From the NCBI GenBank assembly GCA_013298325.1, contig JAAFHJ010000068.1, positions 1 through 13,883 of the forward strand: 13,883 nucleotides of DNA, read 5' to 3'. Under the pieces are notes generated by a model, which did no database searches, had not been told where the DNA came from, and saw only the letters and a list, made by a program, of their open reading frames with translations. Both the position numbers and the translations under genes were made by a program. Shown here piece by piece: positions 1 through 6,680 of this stretch (its first letter is position 1; each line of letters opens with the position of its first letter). This DNA comes from Myxococcales bacterium (GTDB taxonomy: Bacteria; Myxococcota_A; Polyangia; Polyangiales; Polyangiaceae).

Positions 1-984
1 CTCGCGCGCCGAATCTTCGATCTCAAGAAGGCACGCCACCAGGTCGGCGGGGAGTTTGTCGACGTAAACTGCGCGACGATCCGCGGCGACGGCGCCATGA
101 GTGCGCTTTTTGGCCATGCAAAAGGCGCATTTACCGGCGCGCAAGGGGCGCGGGACGGTCTCCTTGTACGCGCTGACAAGGGGGTCCTCTTCCTCGATGA
201 GATCGGGGAGCTCGGCCTTGAAGAGCAGGGGATGCTCCTGCGCGCCCTGGAAGAAAAGACCTTTCTCCCCCTCGGCGCCGACAAGCCTCGAAGCTCAGAT
301 TTTCAATTGATCTCTGGGACAAATCGCGATTTGGCGGAGGCGGTCGCTGCGGGACTGTTTCGTGAGGACCTCTACGCCCGAATTCGCCTCTGGACGTTTC
401 GTCTCCCGGGCCTCGCCGAGCGCCGGGAAGACCTCGCCCCGAACCTCGAACATGAGCTCGCGCGATGGGTCCAGTCGCGGAAGGCGCCGGTCGTATTTCC
501 CGACGAAGCCAAGCGGCGCTACCTCGCATTTGCGGAAGCAAAAACAAGCGGTTGGACGGGAAATTTTCGTGACCTTTCGGCGAGCGTCGAGCGGCTCGTG
601 ACCCTCGCCGAAGGGGGGCGCATCACTGCGGCGCTCGTCGACGAAGAGATCCTCCGCCTCCAAGAGACCTGGCGGACGCCTACGCTCGCCGCGAGCGGTG
701 CCAGTGGGGCGGGAAGCGCTGGAATTGCAAAGGAAGTTGCGCGTGGCGAGCAGCTCTTGAGCCGCGTCCTCGGGGCGGCGGCGGCCCGCGTCGATAGCTT
801 CGATCGCGTCCAACTCGCCCACGTGCTCGCCGTTTGCCTTGAGGCCGACTCCCTCTCGGAGGCGGGGCGCCAGCTTTTTGAGGTCTCGCGGACCGAGCGC
901 GCGACGGTAAACGACGCCGATCGACTCCGAAAATACCTCACAAAATGGGGGATTTCCTTCGATGCGATCAAGCGATCCGCATAA
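1..984 (+). CDS. rtcR: RtcR, sigma-54-dependent activator of RNA repair genes (5' end missing)
   Basis: The frame is open from base 1, so the gene starts off the left edge. The 327 visible codons cover most of the AAA+ domain and the C-terminal DNA-binding region. RtcR activates sigma-54 promoters of the RNA ligase/cyclase genes rtcBA in response to RNA damage. Numbering from the window edge, the sigma-54 contact loop GAFTGA is at residues 42-47, the Walker B stretch LFLDEIGE at 63-70, and an arginine-finger-type FREDLYARI at 120-128. The opening LARRIFDLKKARHQ, the VNCAT stretch before GAFTGA, and the C-terminal SLSEAGRQLF and VNDADRLRKYL stretches are characteristic of RtcR rather than other enhancer-binding proteins (recognised from memory). 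The full family is about 530 residues, so the N-terminal CARF-like sensor domain and Walker A lie outside the window. A Gly/Ala/Ser-rich linker (about residues 229-240) precedes the C-terminal helix-turn-helix region. No rtcA or rtcB is visible. Confidence 0.93.
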   Translation, partial: LARRIFDLKKARHQVGGEFVDVNCATIRGDGAMSALFGHAKGAFTGAQGARDGLLVRADKGVLFLDEIGELGLEEQGMLLRALEEKTFLPLGADKPRSSDFQLISGTNRDLAEAVAAGLFREDLYARIRLWTFRLPGLAERREDLAPNLEHELARWVQSRKAPVVFPDEAKRRYLAFAEAKTSGWTGNFRDLSASVERLVTLAEGGRITAALVDEEILRLQETWRTPTLAASGASGAGSAGIAKEVARGEQLLSRVLGAAAARVDSFDRVQLAHVLAVCLEADSLSEAGRQLFEVSRTERATVNDADRLRKYLTKWGISFDAIKRSA

Positions 985-1005
985 GGGAGCCGCGCCGGAA
1001 GACTT

Positions 1006-2244
1006 ATGGTAAGCGCGCTGCCAGCCATGTCCGACGAATCCTCTGCCCTCGCCAGCGACTCCTTCGCCTCCCTCTTTGAAGCCGGCCCGTCCGTCGGTCG
1101 GAAGAGCGTTCGCGTTGGTCAAACCCTCGAAGCGACGATTGTTGCCCTTGGAAAGGACAACTGTTTCGTCGCTCTCGACGGCAAGCGCCAGGCGTACATC
1201 GCCTCCATTGAACTCCGCGACGAGCAGGGCGAATTCACGGTGAAGGAAGGCGACACGCTCGTCGCCAAGGTCATCGCCGTCGATTCGGCGTCCGGCGATG
1301 TCCGCCTCGGAAAGAGCTTCGGCCGTGCGACGAGCGTCGCTCAGTTCGAGGAAGCCCGGAACGCGCGAATCGCCGTTCAGGGCAAAGTCTCCGGCGTTAA
1401 CAAAGGCGGTATCGAGGTCGATCTCGGCGGCGGCGCTCGCGGCTTCTGCCCGAACAGCCAGACCGGGCCGAAGGGCCTCGATCCGAACACGCTCGTCGGC
1501 CAGGAACTCTCCTTCCTCGTCACGGAGATCAAGGAAGGGGGCAAGAGCATCGTCCTCTCGCGCCGCGCCCTGATCCAGGAGGAGGCCCGCGAGGCAAAAG
1601 CGCGTGTTCTTGCGAACTTGGAGATCGGTAAGACGGTCAAGGGGACTGTCACCGCGATCCGTGACTTCGGCGCCTTCGTCGATATCGGTGGCCTCGAAGC
1701 GCTCATCCCGGCGAGCGAGATGTCCTACGAGCGCCGCCCGGTGAACGAGATCCTGACCGCTGGCGACTCCGTCGAAGCGCAGGTCCTCGCCGTCAAGGAA
1801 GACGAAAAGGGGAACCCGAAGGTTTCGCTCAGCCTCAAGGCGCTCCTCCCGGTGCCGGAAGGCTTCACCCCGCCGGCGGCTCGCAGCGCCAACGCCCCGG
1901 TAAAGTTCACGATTCACCAGGTTGTCGAAGGGGCAGTCGTCCGCGTCGAGAGCTACGGCCTCTTCGTCCAGGTCGACGGCACCGACGGTCGCCAGGGTCG
2001 CGGCCTCGTTCCGGCTGGCGAAACCGGTACCCAGCGCGGCGCCGACCTCAAGAAGCTCTTCCCCGAGGGGACGAAGGTCACCTGCTCGGTCATGGAGACC
2101 GGTGACGGCAAGCTGAAGCTTTCGATCCGCGGCGCGAAGAACGCCGCCGAGCGCGCCGACTACGAGAGCCACAAAGGGCAGATGGCCCAAAAGGGCTTCG
2201 GCACCCTCGCCGACCTCCTCTCCAAGGTCAAAGTCAAGAAGTGA
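1006..2244 (+). CDS. Protein with four S1 RNA-binding domains
   Basis: This 412-residue protein is built almost entirely of S1 (OB-fold) RNA-binding repeats at about residues 35-104, 121-188, 205-279 and 302-375. Repeat 3 is the most canonical, with GTVTAIRDFGAFVDIGG followed by LIPASEMS; repeats 1, 2 and 4 are more diverged. The likely role is RNA binding in translation or RNA turnover in the cytoplasm. It is shorter than a typical six-repeat ribosomal protein S1 and is probably a paralogue or accessory protein rather than RpsA itself. The first ATG (1006) has GGAAG at 997-1001, four bases upstream. A second in-frame ATG at 1027 gives 405 residues and a more typical MSDESS start, but lacks a visible ribosome binding site. 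The gene begins 21 bases after the rtcR stop on the same strand, so co-transcription is possible. The C-terminus is Lys-rich. Confidence 0.85.
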   Translation: MVSALPAMSDESSALASDSFASLFEAGPSVGRKSVRVGQTLEATIVALGKDNCFVALDGKRQAYIASIELRDEQGEFTVKEGDTLVAKVIAVDSASGDVRLGKSFGRATSVAQFEEARNARIAVQGKVSGVNKGGIEVDLGGGARGFCPNSQTGPKGLDPNTLVGQELSFLVTEIKEGGKSIVLSRRALIQEEAREAKARVLANLEIGKTVKGTVTAIRDFGAFVDIGGLEALIPASEMSYERRPVNEILTAGDSVEAQVLAVKEDEKGNPKVSLSLKALLPVPEGFTPPAARSANAPVKFTIHQVVEGAVVRVESYGLFVQVDGTDGRQGRGLVPAGETGTQRGADLKKLFPEGTKVTCSVMETGDGKLKLSIRGAKNAAERADYESHKGQMAQKGFGTLADLLSKVKVKK

Positions 2245-2268
2245 CCCTCGGCGGCTAGCCGTCTCCCG

Positions 2269-2304
2269 ATGCAGAGTGCATGCGATTTTGCGTGCATTCT
2301 GCAT
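2269..2304 (+). terminator. Long stem-loop after the S1 gene (terminator or regulatory hairpin)
   Basis: The arms at 2269-2283 and 2290-2304 pair over all 15 positions as RNA (13 Watson-Crick pairs and two G-U pairs) around a six-base loop, GATTTT. It lies 24 bases after the S1 stop codon and 50 bases before the next start. Bases after the stem (TCTCGTTTGG) are only moderately T-rich, so it is not a textbook rho-independent terminator. It could equally be an mRNA 3'-end stabiliser or an operator-like palindrome, since TGCA recurs symmetrically in both arms. Confidence 0.5.
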
Positions 2305-2354
2305 TCTCGTTTGGACCGGGCTAGATCGCCCTTCGCTCCTGCAAATACAAGCAC

Positions 2355-3089
2355 ATGGCTAGCAAGAAGACCGCGCGCAAAGACTCCGCTACCCCGCGAA
2401 CGACGAAGAAGCAGGCCCAAGGGCGCATCGATCGGCGCTTCTTGCCAGTTCCGACGGCGAACCCGCTCCTCGTCCGCGGCCTCTTCGGCGTCGGCTCGAT
2501 GGTGCTTGGCGGCGGCTCCTTTGCCTACTTCGGGCGCCGCTACCAGGAGCTCCAGCCGCACCCGTGGGCCTTCTGGATGATGGCGTCCGGCTTTGTCGTC
2601 GTCGCGCTCGCCGTCTGGCTCGGGACCTCCTCGGAGACGGCCGTCCGCGTCGGTCCGGCCGGCGTCGCCGAAGACCGGGGTGAGCTCCGTCGCGTGCCGT
2701 GGTGGGCCATCGAAAAGGTGACCTACCAGGAGAGTTCAAACGCACTTGTCGTCGCAGGAAAGGATCTTTCCGGCGATCATACGACGCTCGTCATTGGGCT
2801 CGCTCCTCACAAGCCGGCTGTTGCACACATCCTTGCGGAAGCGATGGAACGCATCCCGTCGAAGGTCGAAGTACCTGAAGATGTTGCAAAAGAGATCGGC
2901 GAGCCCGACCCGTATGCCGGCATGAAAATCCAGGACCCGGTCCGCGTCGTCGGTCGGAAATGCCGGGAAAGTGGGACGACGATTACCGTAGAGACCGACG
3001 CGCGCGTTTGTGTGCAATGCGACGCCGTCTACCACCGGGAACACACCCCCGCCGTCTGCGATTGTGGCGCGCGGTTCGCGGCACTCTGA
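2355..3089 (+). CDS. Two-pass membrane protein with C-terminal RING-like zinc-binding motif
   Basis: The 244-residue product begins with a basic, Lys/Arg-rich segment (residues 1-28), followed by two hydrophobic helices at about 39-59 and 71-90. Residues 95-170 form a small beta-rich region reminiscent of bacterial PH-like domains (AVRVGPAGVAEDRG, then a VPWWAIEKVTY stretch). The C-terminus carries a metal-site pattern: Cys203, Cys219, Cys222, His227, His230, Cys235 and Cys237. The VCVQCDAVYHREHTPAVCDC arrangement resembles the prokaryotic RING-like zinc fold, suggesting a protein-interaction module on the cytoplasmic side. I do not recognise a named family, and PH-like is only a suggestion from pattern. 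The ATG at 2355 has no obvious Shine-Dalgarno sequence. The gene follows the 2269-2304 hairpin and may be its own transcription unit. Confidence 0.75.
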   Translation: MASKKTARKDSATPRTTKKQAQGRIDRRFLPVPTANPLLVRGLFGVGSMVLGGGSFAYFGRRYQELQPHPWAFWMMASGFVVVALAVWLGTSSETAVRVGPAGVAEDRGELRRVPWWAIEKVTYQESSNALVVAGKDLSGDHTTLVIGLAPHKPAVAHILAEAMERIPSKVEVPEDVAKEIGEPDPYAGMKIQDPVRVVGRKCRESGTTITVETDARVCVQCDAVYHREHTPAVCDCGARFAAL

Positions 3090-3170
3090 GCTCTTCGGGC
3101 GCTCTACAAATCTGTCACTCCCGCGGAAGCCCTTGCTTCGAGGGGGCCTTCGACTAAGCCGGTCGCACCC

Positions 3171-4712
3171 ATGCAGCACCGCTCCGCGCGCGCCCTCTTC
3201 GCCAGCCTCGGCCTTGCTTCGCTTGTCGCATGTGGAGCAGCCCCCGAGGGGGCCGGAAGTGGGCAAGCGCCGGTGGAGCCCACCGCCCCGGTGCTCGTGG
3301 CCGACAAGGTAAGTGTCGAAACTGTTTCGCTCTTTCAGGCGGTCAAGGGTGACCTGGTTCTCCACGGGGCTGCCGTCGCGAAGCCGCTCCCGGTCGTCGC
3401 CGGTCGCGCCGGCCTCGTGCGCGTGTATGTTACAAATGCCACCCCCAAGTCGGTTCGGCTGGCGGTGAGCGCCGTCGCGGTAAACGCCGCCGGTGTTGAA
3501 ATCGCGCGGGGCGTCGCCTCTCACAGCGTTGGCACCGGGGCTCCGCGTGACGACGTCCCTTCGAGTTTCTTCGATATTGCGCTGCCAGAAACTGGGTTTG
3601 TGGTCGGCGGAGGTATCCGCATTGAAGTGCGCGAGGTAACGAGCCTCGGCGCGCCGACGACGGCTGAGCCACTGGTCTACCCCGCCGCGTCGGAGTCTCC
3701 GATTTTGCTTCCGATTCAGCGAGCGACGGCCAACCTGGAAGTGCGCTTCGTGCCGGTCCGTTATACGGCGGAGGGGCAAAATCTCTTGCCGGAAGTGAGC
3801 ACGGAAGGCCTCGAAGCTTACCGGCAGACACTCCTCGCCATGTATCCGGTTTCTACCGTACATGTTGCGATGCGCGCGGCCGGGGAAGTCACTTGGGACC
3901 AGCCGATCGCCGCCAACGGCGACGGGTGGAGCGAGGCGCTCGGGGCGGTGCTCGAGGCGCGCCAGAAGGATGCCGCGGCCGACGACGTCTATTACGTCGG
4001 CCTCTTTCGGAGCCGGACCGAGTTTGGAAGTTACTGCCGCGGTGGGTGCGTGCTTGGCCTCGCTGCCGGAATTCCCGGCCCCCGCGACGCAGAAGAGCGC
4101 GCCGCCCTTGCCGTCGGCTTCGACCCGGTCAACGGCGCCGAGACGGTCGCCCACGAGCTCGGTCACGTTCACGGCCGCAGGCACTCCCCGTGCGGCGGCG
4201 CCGCGGGACCCGATCGTAGTTATCCAAACAAAGACGGGTCTTTGGACGCGATCGGTTGGGACTCTCGCGACGGTAGCTTCTACGAGAGCGGCTACGACTT
4301 CATGGGGTACTGCAACCCCAGCTGGGTCTCCGCCTTCACGTGGCGCGCCCTCGCCGATCGCGTCGACGCGATCAGCGCGCTCTCCGTCGCAACCCCGAGC
4401 GGACCGACCGTCCCCGCCGGCGGCAACGGCCTCGTGCGCCCCGGAAGTCGTGTGATGCCCTACCGAATGATCCACGTCGACGGGCAGGGGGGCTTGCGCG
4501 CCGGTGCCGCAACGACACGCCGCGGAATGCCGGAAGGGGACGCGGTCACCCTCCGCGCCGCCGATGGAACGACCTTGACCGGCGCCTACTACGGCTACGA
4601 CGAGATTCCCGGGGGCTACCTGCTCGTTCCAAACGTGCGTAACTCCCGAGAAACCTTCGTGATTGACCAGGGGGCCGGCCTCGTCAGGACCGGCGCCACC
4701 GTCACCTTCTGA
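3171..4712 (+). CDS. Predicted lipoprotein zinc metallopeptidase (metzincin-type)
   Basis: The 513-residue product starts with a lipoprotein signal: basic residues, a hydrophobic stretch and the lipobox LVAC, with the acylated cysteine at residue 21. It should therefore be lipid-anchored in the envelope or on the surface. A Gly/Ala/Pro-rich linker (22-42) and a beta-rich N-terminal region (about 45-195) precede the catalytic part. Residues 328-338 read HELGHVHGRRH, a complete HExxHxxGxxH zinc motif with Glu329 as the expected general base. About 40 residues later, YDFMGYC (Met378) looks like the Met-turn that defines metzincins. The following WVSAFTW stretch recalls M66-like peptidases, but I cannot assign the family firmly. 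Residues 425-513 form a separate beta-rich C-terminal domain. Four cysteines near the active site (289, 293, 341, 381) could form disulfides. No clear Shine-Dalgarno precedes the ATG, which is supported by the signal peptide. The gene converges on pcnB with an 11-base gap. Confidence 0.82.
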   Translation: MQHRSARALFASLGLASLVACGAAPEGAGSGQAPVEPTAPVLVADKVSVETVSLFQAVKGDLVLHGAAVAKPLPVVAGRAGLVRVYVTNATPKSVRLAVSAVAVNAAGVEIARGVASHSVGTGAPRDDVPSSFFDIALPETGFVVGGGIRIEVREVTSLGAPTTAEPLVYPAASESPILLPIQRATANLEVRFVPVRYTAEGQNLLPEVSTEGLEAYRQTLLAMYPVSTVHVAMRAAGEVTWDQPIAANGDGWSEALGAVLEARQKDAAADDVYYVGLFRSRTEFGSYCRGGCVLGLAAGIPGPRDAEERAALAVGFDPVNGAETVAHELGHVHGRRHSPCGGAAGPDRSYPNKDGSLDAIGWDSRDGSFYESGYDFMGYCNPSWVSAFTWRALADRVDAISALSVATPSGPTVPAGGNGLVRPGSRVMPYRMIHVDGQGGLRAGAATTRRGMPEGDAVTLRAADGTTLTGAYYGYDEIPGGYLLVPNVRNSRETFVIDQGAGLVRTGATVTF

Positions 4713-4723
4713 GAGCGACGGCT

Positions 4724-6310
4724 CTAGCGCTTGCGGCGCGGGCGGCTGTGGGACGTCGGGATCACGACTTCCCGGGGGCGGGACGCCTTTTGGGGCTCTT
4801 CGCGCCGGTAGGATCCGGGGGCGCTTGCCGAGGCGCCGACCGGCGCAGACTCGCGGCGAAAGCTCTCCGTCGGTGCGAGCTTGGCGCGCTGCCCTTCGCC
4901 CCATTTCCGGAGGCGTGCCGCGTAGCCGGGGTCTTTCCCCTTCGCAACGAGCTCAATTTCCAAGAGATCGATCGCCGGGCCGAACCACTCGCTTGCGACG
5001 ATCCGCCGGAGGAGGCGCTCATCGCCCCGTTCCAGGCGCGGCAGCGCGGGGAGGAGGCGGCGGAGGCCGTCGGCGACGCGGCGGGGGAGGAATCGTTTGA
5101 GCACCAACGGTTCGAGGAATTCGCCAATCTCTGCGGAAGGATCCTTCGCGCCGTTGGTCGCCTCGCGGATCGGCTCGATGAGGAGCGCTGCCCAGAGGAC
5201 GAGGTCGTCGAAGGCGGCCGAAGCGGTGTCGAGATCGCCGCTCTTCTTGCGCGCATCGAGGTGACGCATCCGCCGGAAGAAGCGCGTCCCGCCACCGGTA
5301 GTACCGGCGTCGTCGTCGAGAAACGCAGCAAGATCGGGAAGAAGGACCGCCATCGCGCCGAGCTCCCAAAGGAGCCACATCGAGCGGTGGGCGGCGCCCC
5401 CACGGAGGAGGCGCAGGATCTCTTCGGAGACCCGTGGTGGGGCTGCGCGTTCGAGGTCGTGGCGGGTCTGAACGAGGGCGTCGTAGACCTCCGGCGTAAG
5501 ACCGAGATCGAGGCGCGCCGCGAATTTTACCGCGCGGAGAATGCGGACCGGGTCTTCCCGGAAGCGCACGGCCGGCTCGCCGATGGTGCGTATGGCGCGG
5601 GCTTCGACGTCTGCCATGCCGCCGCACCAATCGAGGACCTGACGACGCTCCAAGTCGTAAAAGAGCGCATTCATGGTGAAATCCCGGCGCCGCGCGTCTT
5701 CGGGGGCGTCGCCGAAGGCGTTGTCGTCGCGGATGAGGACGTCTTCTTCGCCGTCTTCGCTGCTCAGGCCACCGCCGGGATTTCGGCGGAAGGTCGCGAC
5801 TTCAATGACTTTATCGGAACCGAAACGGACGTGGGCCAGGCGGAAACGGCGCCCGATGATGCGGCAATTCCGGAAGAGGCTGCGGACGTCTTCTGGGCGG
5901 GCGCTTGTCGCGATGTCGAAGTCTTTCGGGCGTGCGCCGAGGAGGAGATCGCGCACGCAGCCGCCGACCAAATAGGCTTCAAAGCCGCGCTGTTCGAGGC
6001 GACGAACCACCTTGGCGGCGTCTTCGTCGATGAGGCTGTCGTCGAGGGGGGCATCGTGGCGGGTGAGGCCGGTGTTGCCATGGCGCTCGCCGTTGGGGGC
6101 CCGACGGATCGGCGCCGTTTCCACGCGCGGTTCTGGGCTGCGGGCGGGGCGGTCGATGCGATCGGCGCCGCGCCGGAAGGGGTCGATGCTGCCGCGGGGC
6201 GCTGGTTCGGCGCTGCGGGGGGCCGGGGAAGGCTCGCTCTCCTCGAAGCGGAAGGAGGGGAGTTCGGGAAGCTCGGGCGAGCCCGGTCGGCGGTCGCGAG
6301 GTCGGGGCAT
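4724..6310 (-). CDS. pcnB: Poly(A) polymerase PcnB (class II nucleotidyltransferase)
   Basis: PcnB adds 3' poly(A) tails to RNA, promoting exonucleolytic decay; the family is close to CCA-adding tRNA nucleotidyltransferases. Numbering from the ATG at 6310 (528 residues), the catalytic core shows LVGGCVRDLLLG (about 114-125) and the metal-binding DFD (Asp130 and Asp132). NCRIIGRRFRLAHVRFG (148-164), RRRDFTMNALFYD (207-219) and REDPVRILRAVKFAARL (251-267) follow. The GRRFRLAHV stretch and the very basic C-terminal tail ending RPRRKR favour PcnB over a CCA enzyme. About 90 residues before the core are Pro/Arg/Glu/Ser-rich and probably disordered. An in-frame TTG at 6337 would add nine residues. 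Neither start has a recognisable ribosome binding site, so the ATG was chosen on codon grounds. The gene is divergent from kinase 1 and convergent with the metallopeptidase gene. Confidence 0.9.
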   Translation of the reverse strand: MPRPRDRRPGSPELPELPSFRFEESEPSPAPRSAEPAPRGSIDPFRRGADRIDRPARSPEPRVETAPIRRAPNGERHGNTGLTRHDAPLDDSLIDEDAAKVVRRLEQRGFEAYLVGGCVRDLLLGARPKDFDIATSARPEDVRSLFRNCRIIGRRFRLAHVRFGSDKVIEVATFRRNPGGGLSSEDGEEDVLIRDDNAFGDAPEDARRRDFTMNALFYDLERRQVLDWCGGMADVEARAIRTIGEPAVRFREDPVRILRAVKFAARLDLGLTPEVYDALVQTRHDLERAAPPRVSEEILRLLRGGAAHRSMWLLWELGAMAVLLPDLAAFLDDDAGTTGGGTRFFRRMRHLDARKKSGDLDTASAAFDDLVLWAALLIEPIREATNGAKDPSAEIGEFLEPLVLKRFLPRRVADGLRRLLPALPRLERGDERLLRRIVASEWFGPAIDLLEIELVAKGKDPGYAARLRKWGEGQRAKLAPTESFRRESAPVGASASAPGSYRREEPQKASRPREVVIPTSHSRPRRKR

Positions 6311-6566
6311 AAATTCAGGAGGGGCGTAAAGGCCCAAAATTCTGTCAGAAATGCGTGCTCGGCAGCGGGCTCTACCTCAAACCGCCCTGCAGGACGGGGG
6401 AAGGGTGCGAAAGCCGGAGGCACTGGGGGCCGTCGAACCAAAGCGGGAGACGGCGGAGAGGCGGAGCAGCGCGACCGAGATCGCTTTGCAACAGGAAGAG
6501 ACTAGCAGGATTGGGAATTGCGCAACATGACTTCCGTCGTTGTCGCCATCGCGATACCGTTTGCGG

Positions 6567-6585
6567 GCGTCCGGCGTTCGGACGC
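6567..6585. repeat. Perfect 7-bp hairpin upstream of kinase 1
   Basis: GCGTCCG (6567-6573) and CGGACGC (6579-6585) are exact inverse complements around a five-base loop. It is the first of three palindromes lying close together in the kinase 1 upstream region. It differs in sequence from the next two and may be an independent regulatory hairpin. Confidence 0.45.
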
Positions 6586-6596
6586 TGTCGCTTTGT

Positions 6597-6626
6597 TCTC
6601 CGATCCGGCGCTTCGCCGGGCGGAGA
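6597..6626. repeat. Palindromic repeat, copy A
   Basis: TCTCCG (6597-6602) pairs with CGGAGA (6621-6626). After one unpaired A, TCCGGCG (6604-6610) pairs with CGCCGGG (6614-6620) with one T-G pair and a three-base loop. The result is a 13-bp stem with a single bulge. A nearly identical 30-base copy occurs at 7801-7830 inside kinase 1 (four differences by eye, including the loop). This recurrence resembles a REP-like or other short interspersed palindromic element. Confidence 0.6.
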
Positions 6627-6636
6627 CGAACTTGTT

Positions 6637-6661
6637 CCTCGATCCGCGCGAGCGGGCGAGG
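6637..6661. repeat. Palindromic repeat, diverged copy B adjacent to copy A
   Basis: CCTCG (6637-6641) pairs with CGAGG (6657-6661). After the same unpaired A, TCCG (6643-6646) pairs with CGGG (6653-6656) around a six-base loop. The bulged A, the GATCCG core and the flanks (TTC before, GACGAA after) match copy A, so this looks like a diverged tandem duplicate ending 20 bases before the kinase 1 start. Confidence 0.45.
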
Positions 6662-6680
6662 ACGAAGTTGTTGGAAACCG

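Larger units (their letters stand above)
6311..6680. other. Divergent intergenic region between pcnB and kinase 1
   Basis: These 370 bases separate two divergently transcribed genes and should hold promoters for both, but I cannot identify a convincing -35/-10 pair on either strand. The right-hand part (6567-6661) is a cluster of three palindromes described separately. A short open frame from 6518 reads through the palindromes but lacks coding support. No RNA gene was recognised. Confidence 0.5.

Noticed and set aside
295..2304. A 669-codon open frame antisense to rtcR and the S1 gene
   Set aside because: It spans two well-supported genes on the other strand; its composition (runs of Asp, Glu, Arg, Leu) is what GC-rich third positions produce in antisense.
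3118..3155. Imperfect hairpin between the membrane protein and metallopeptidase genes
   Set aside because: Only about seven pairs with a bulge and no T-tract; no better than chance in GC-rich DNA.
2736..4904. A 722-codon minus-strand open frame across the membrane protein and metallopeptidase genes
   Set aside because: The plus-strand genes have recognisable motifs; this frame has none and is an antisense shadow.
4748..6505. A 585-codon plus-strand open frame opposite pcnB
   Set aside because: PcnB motifs on the minus strand are unambiguous; this frame has no recognisable domain.
6540..6680. Upstream TTG start for kinase 1 adding 47 residues
   Set aside because: The added residues are Arg/Ser/Cys-rich, arise from the palindrome cluster, and precede a normal kinase N-terminus at the ATG.
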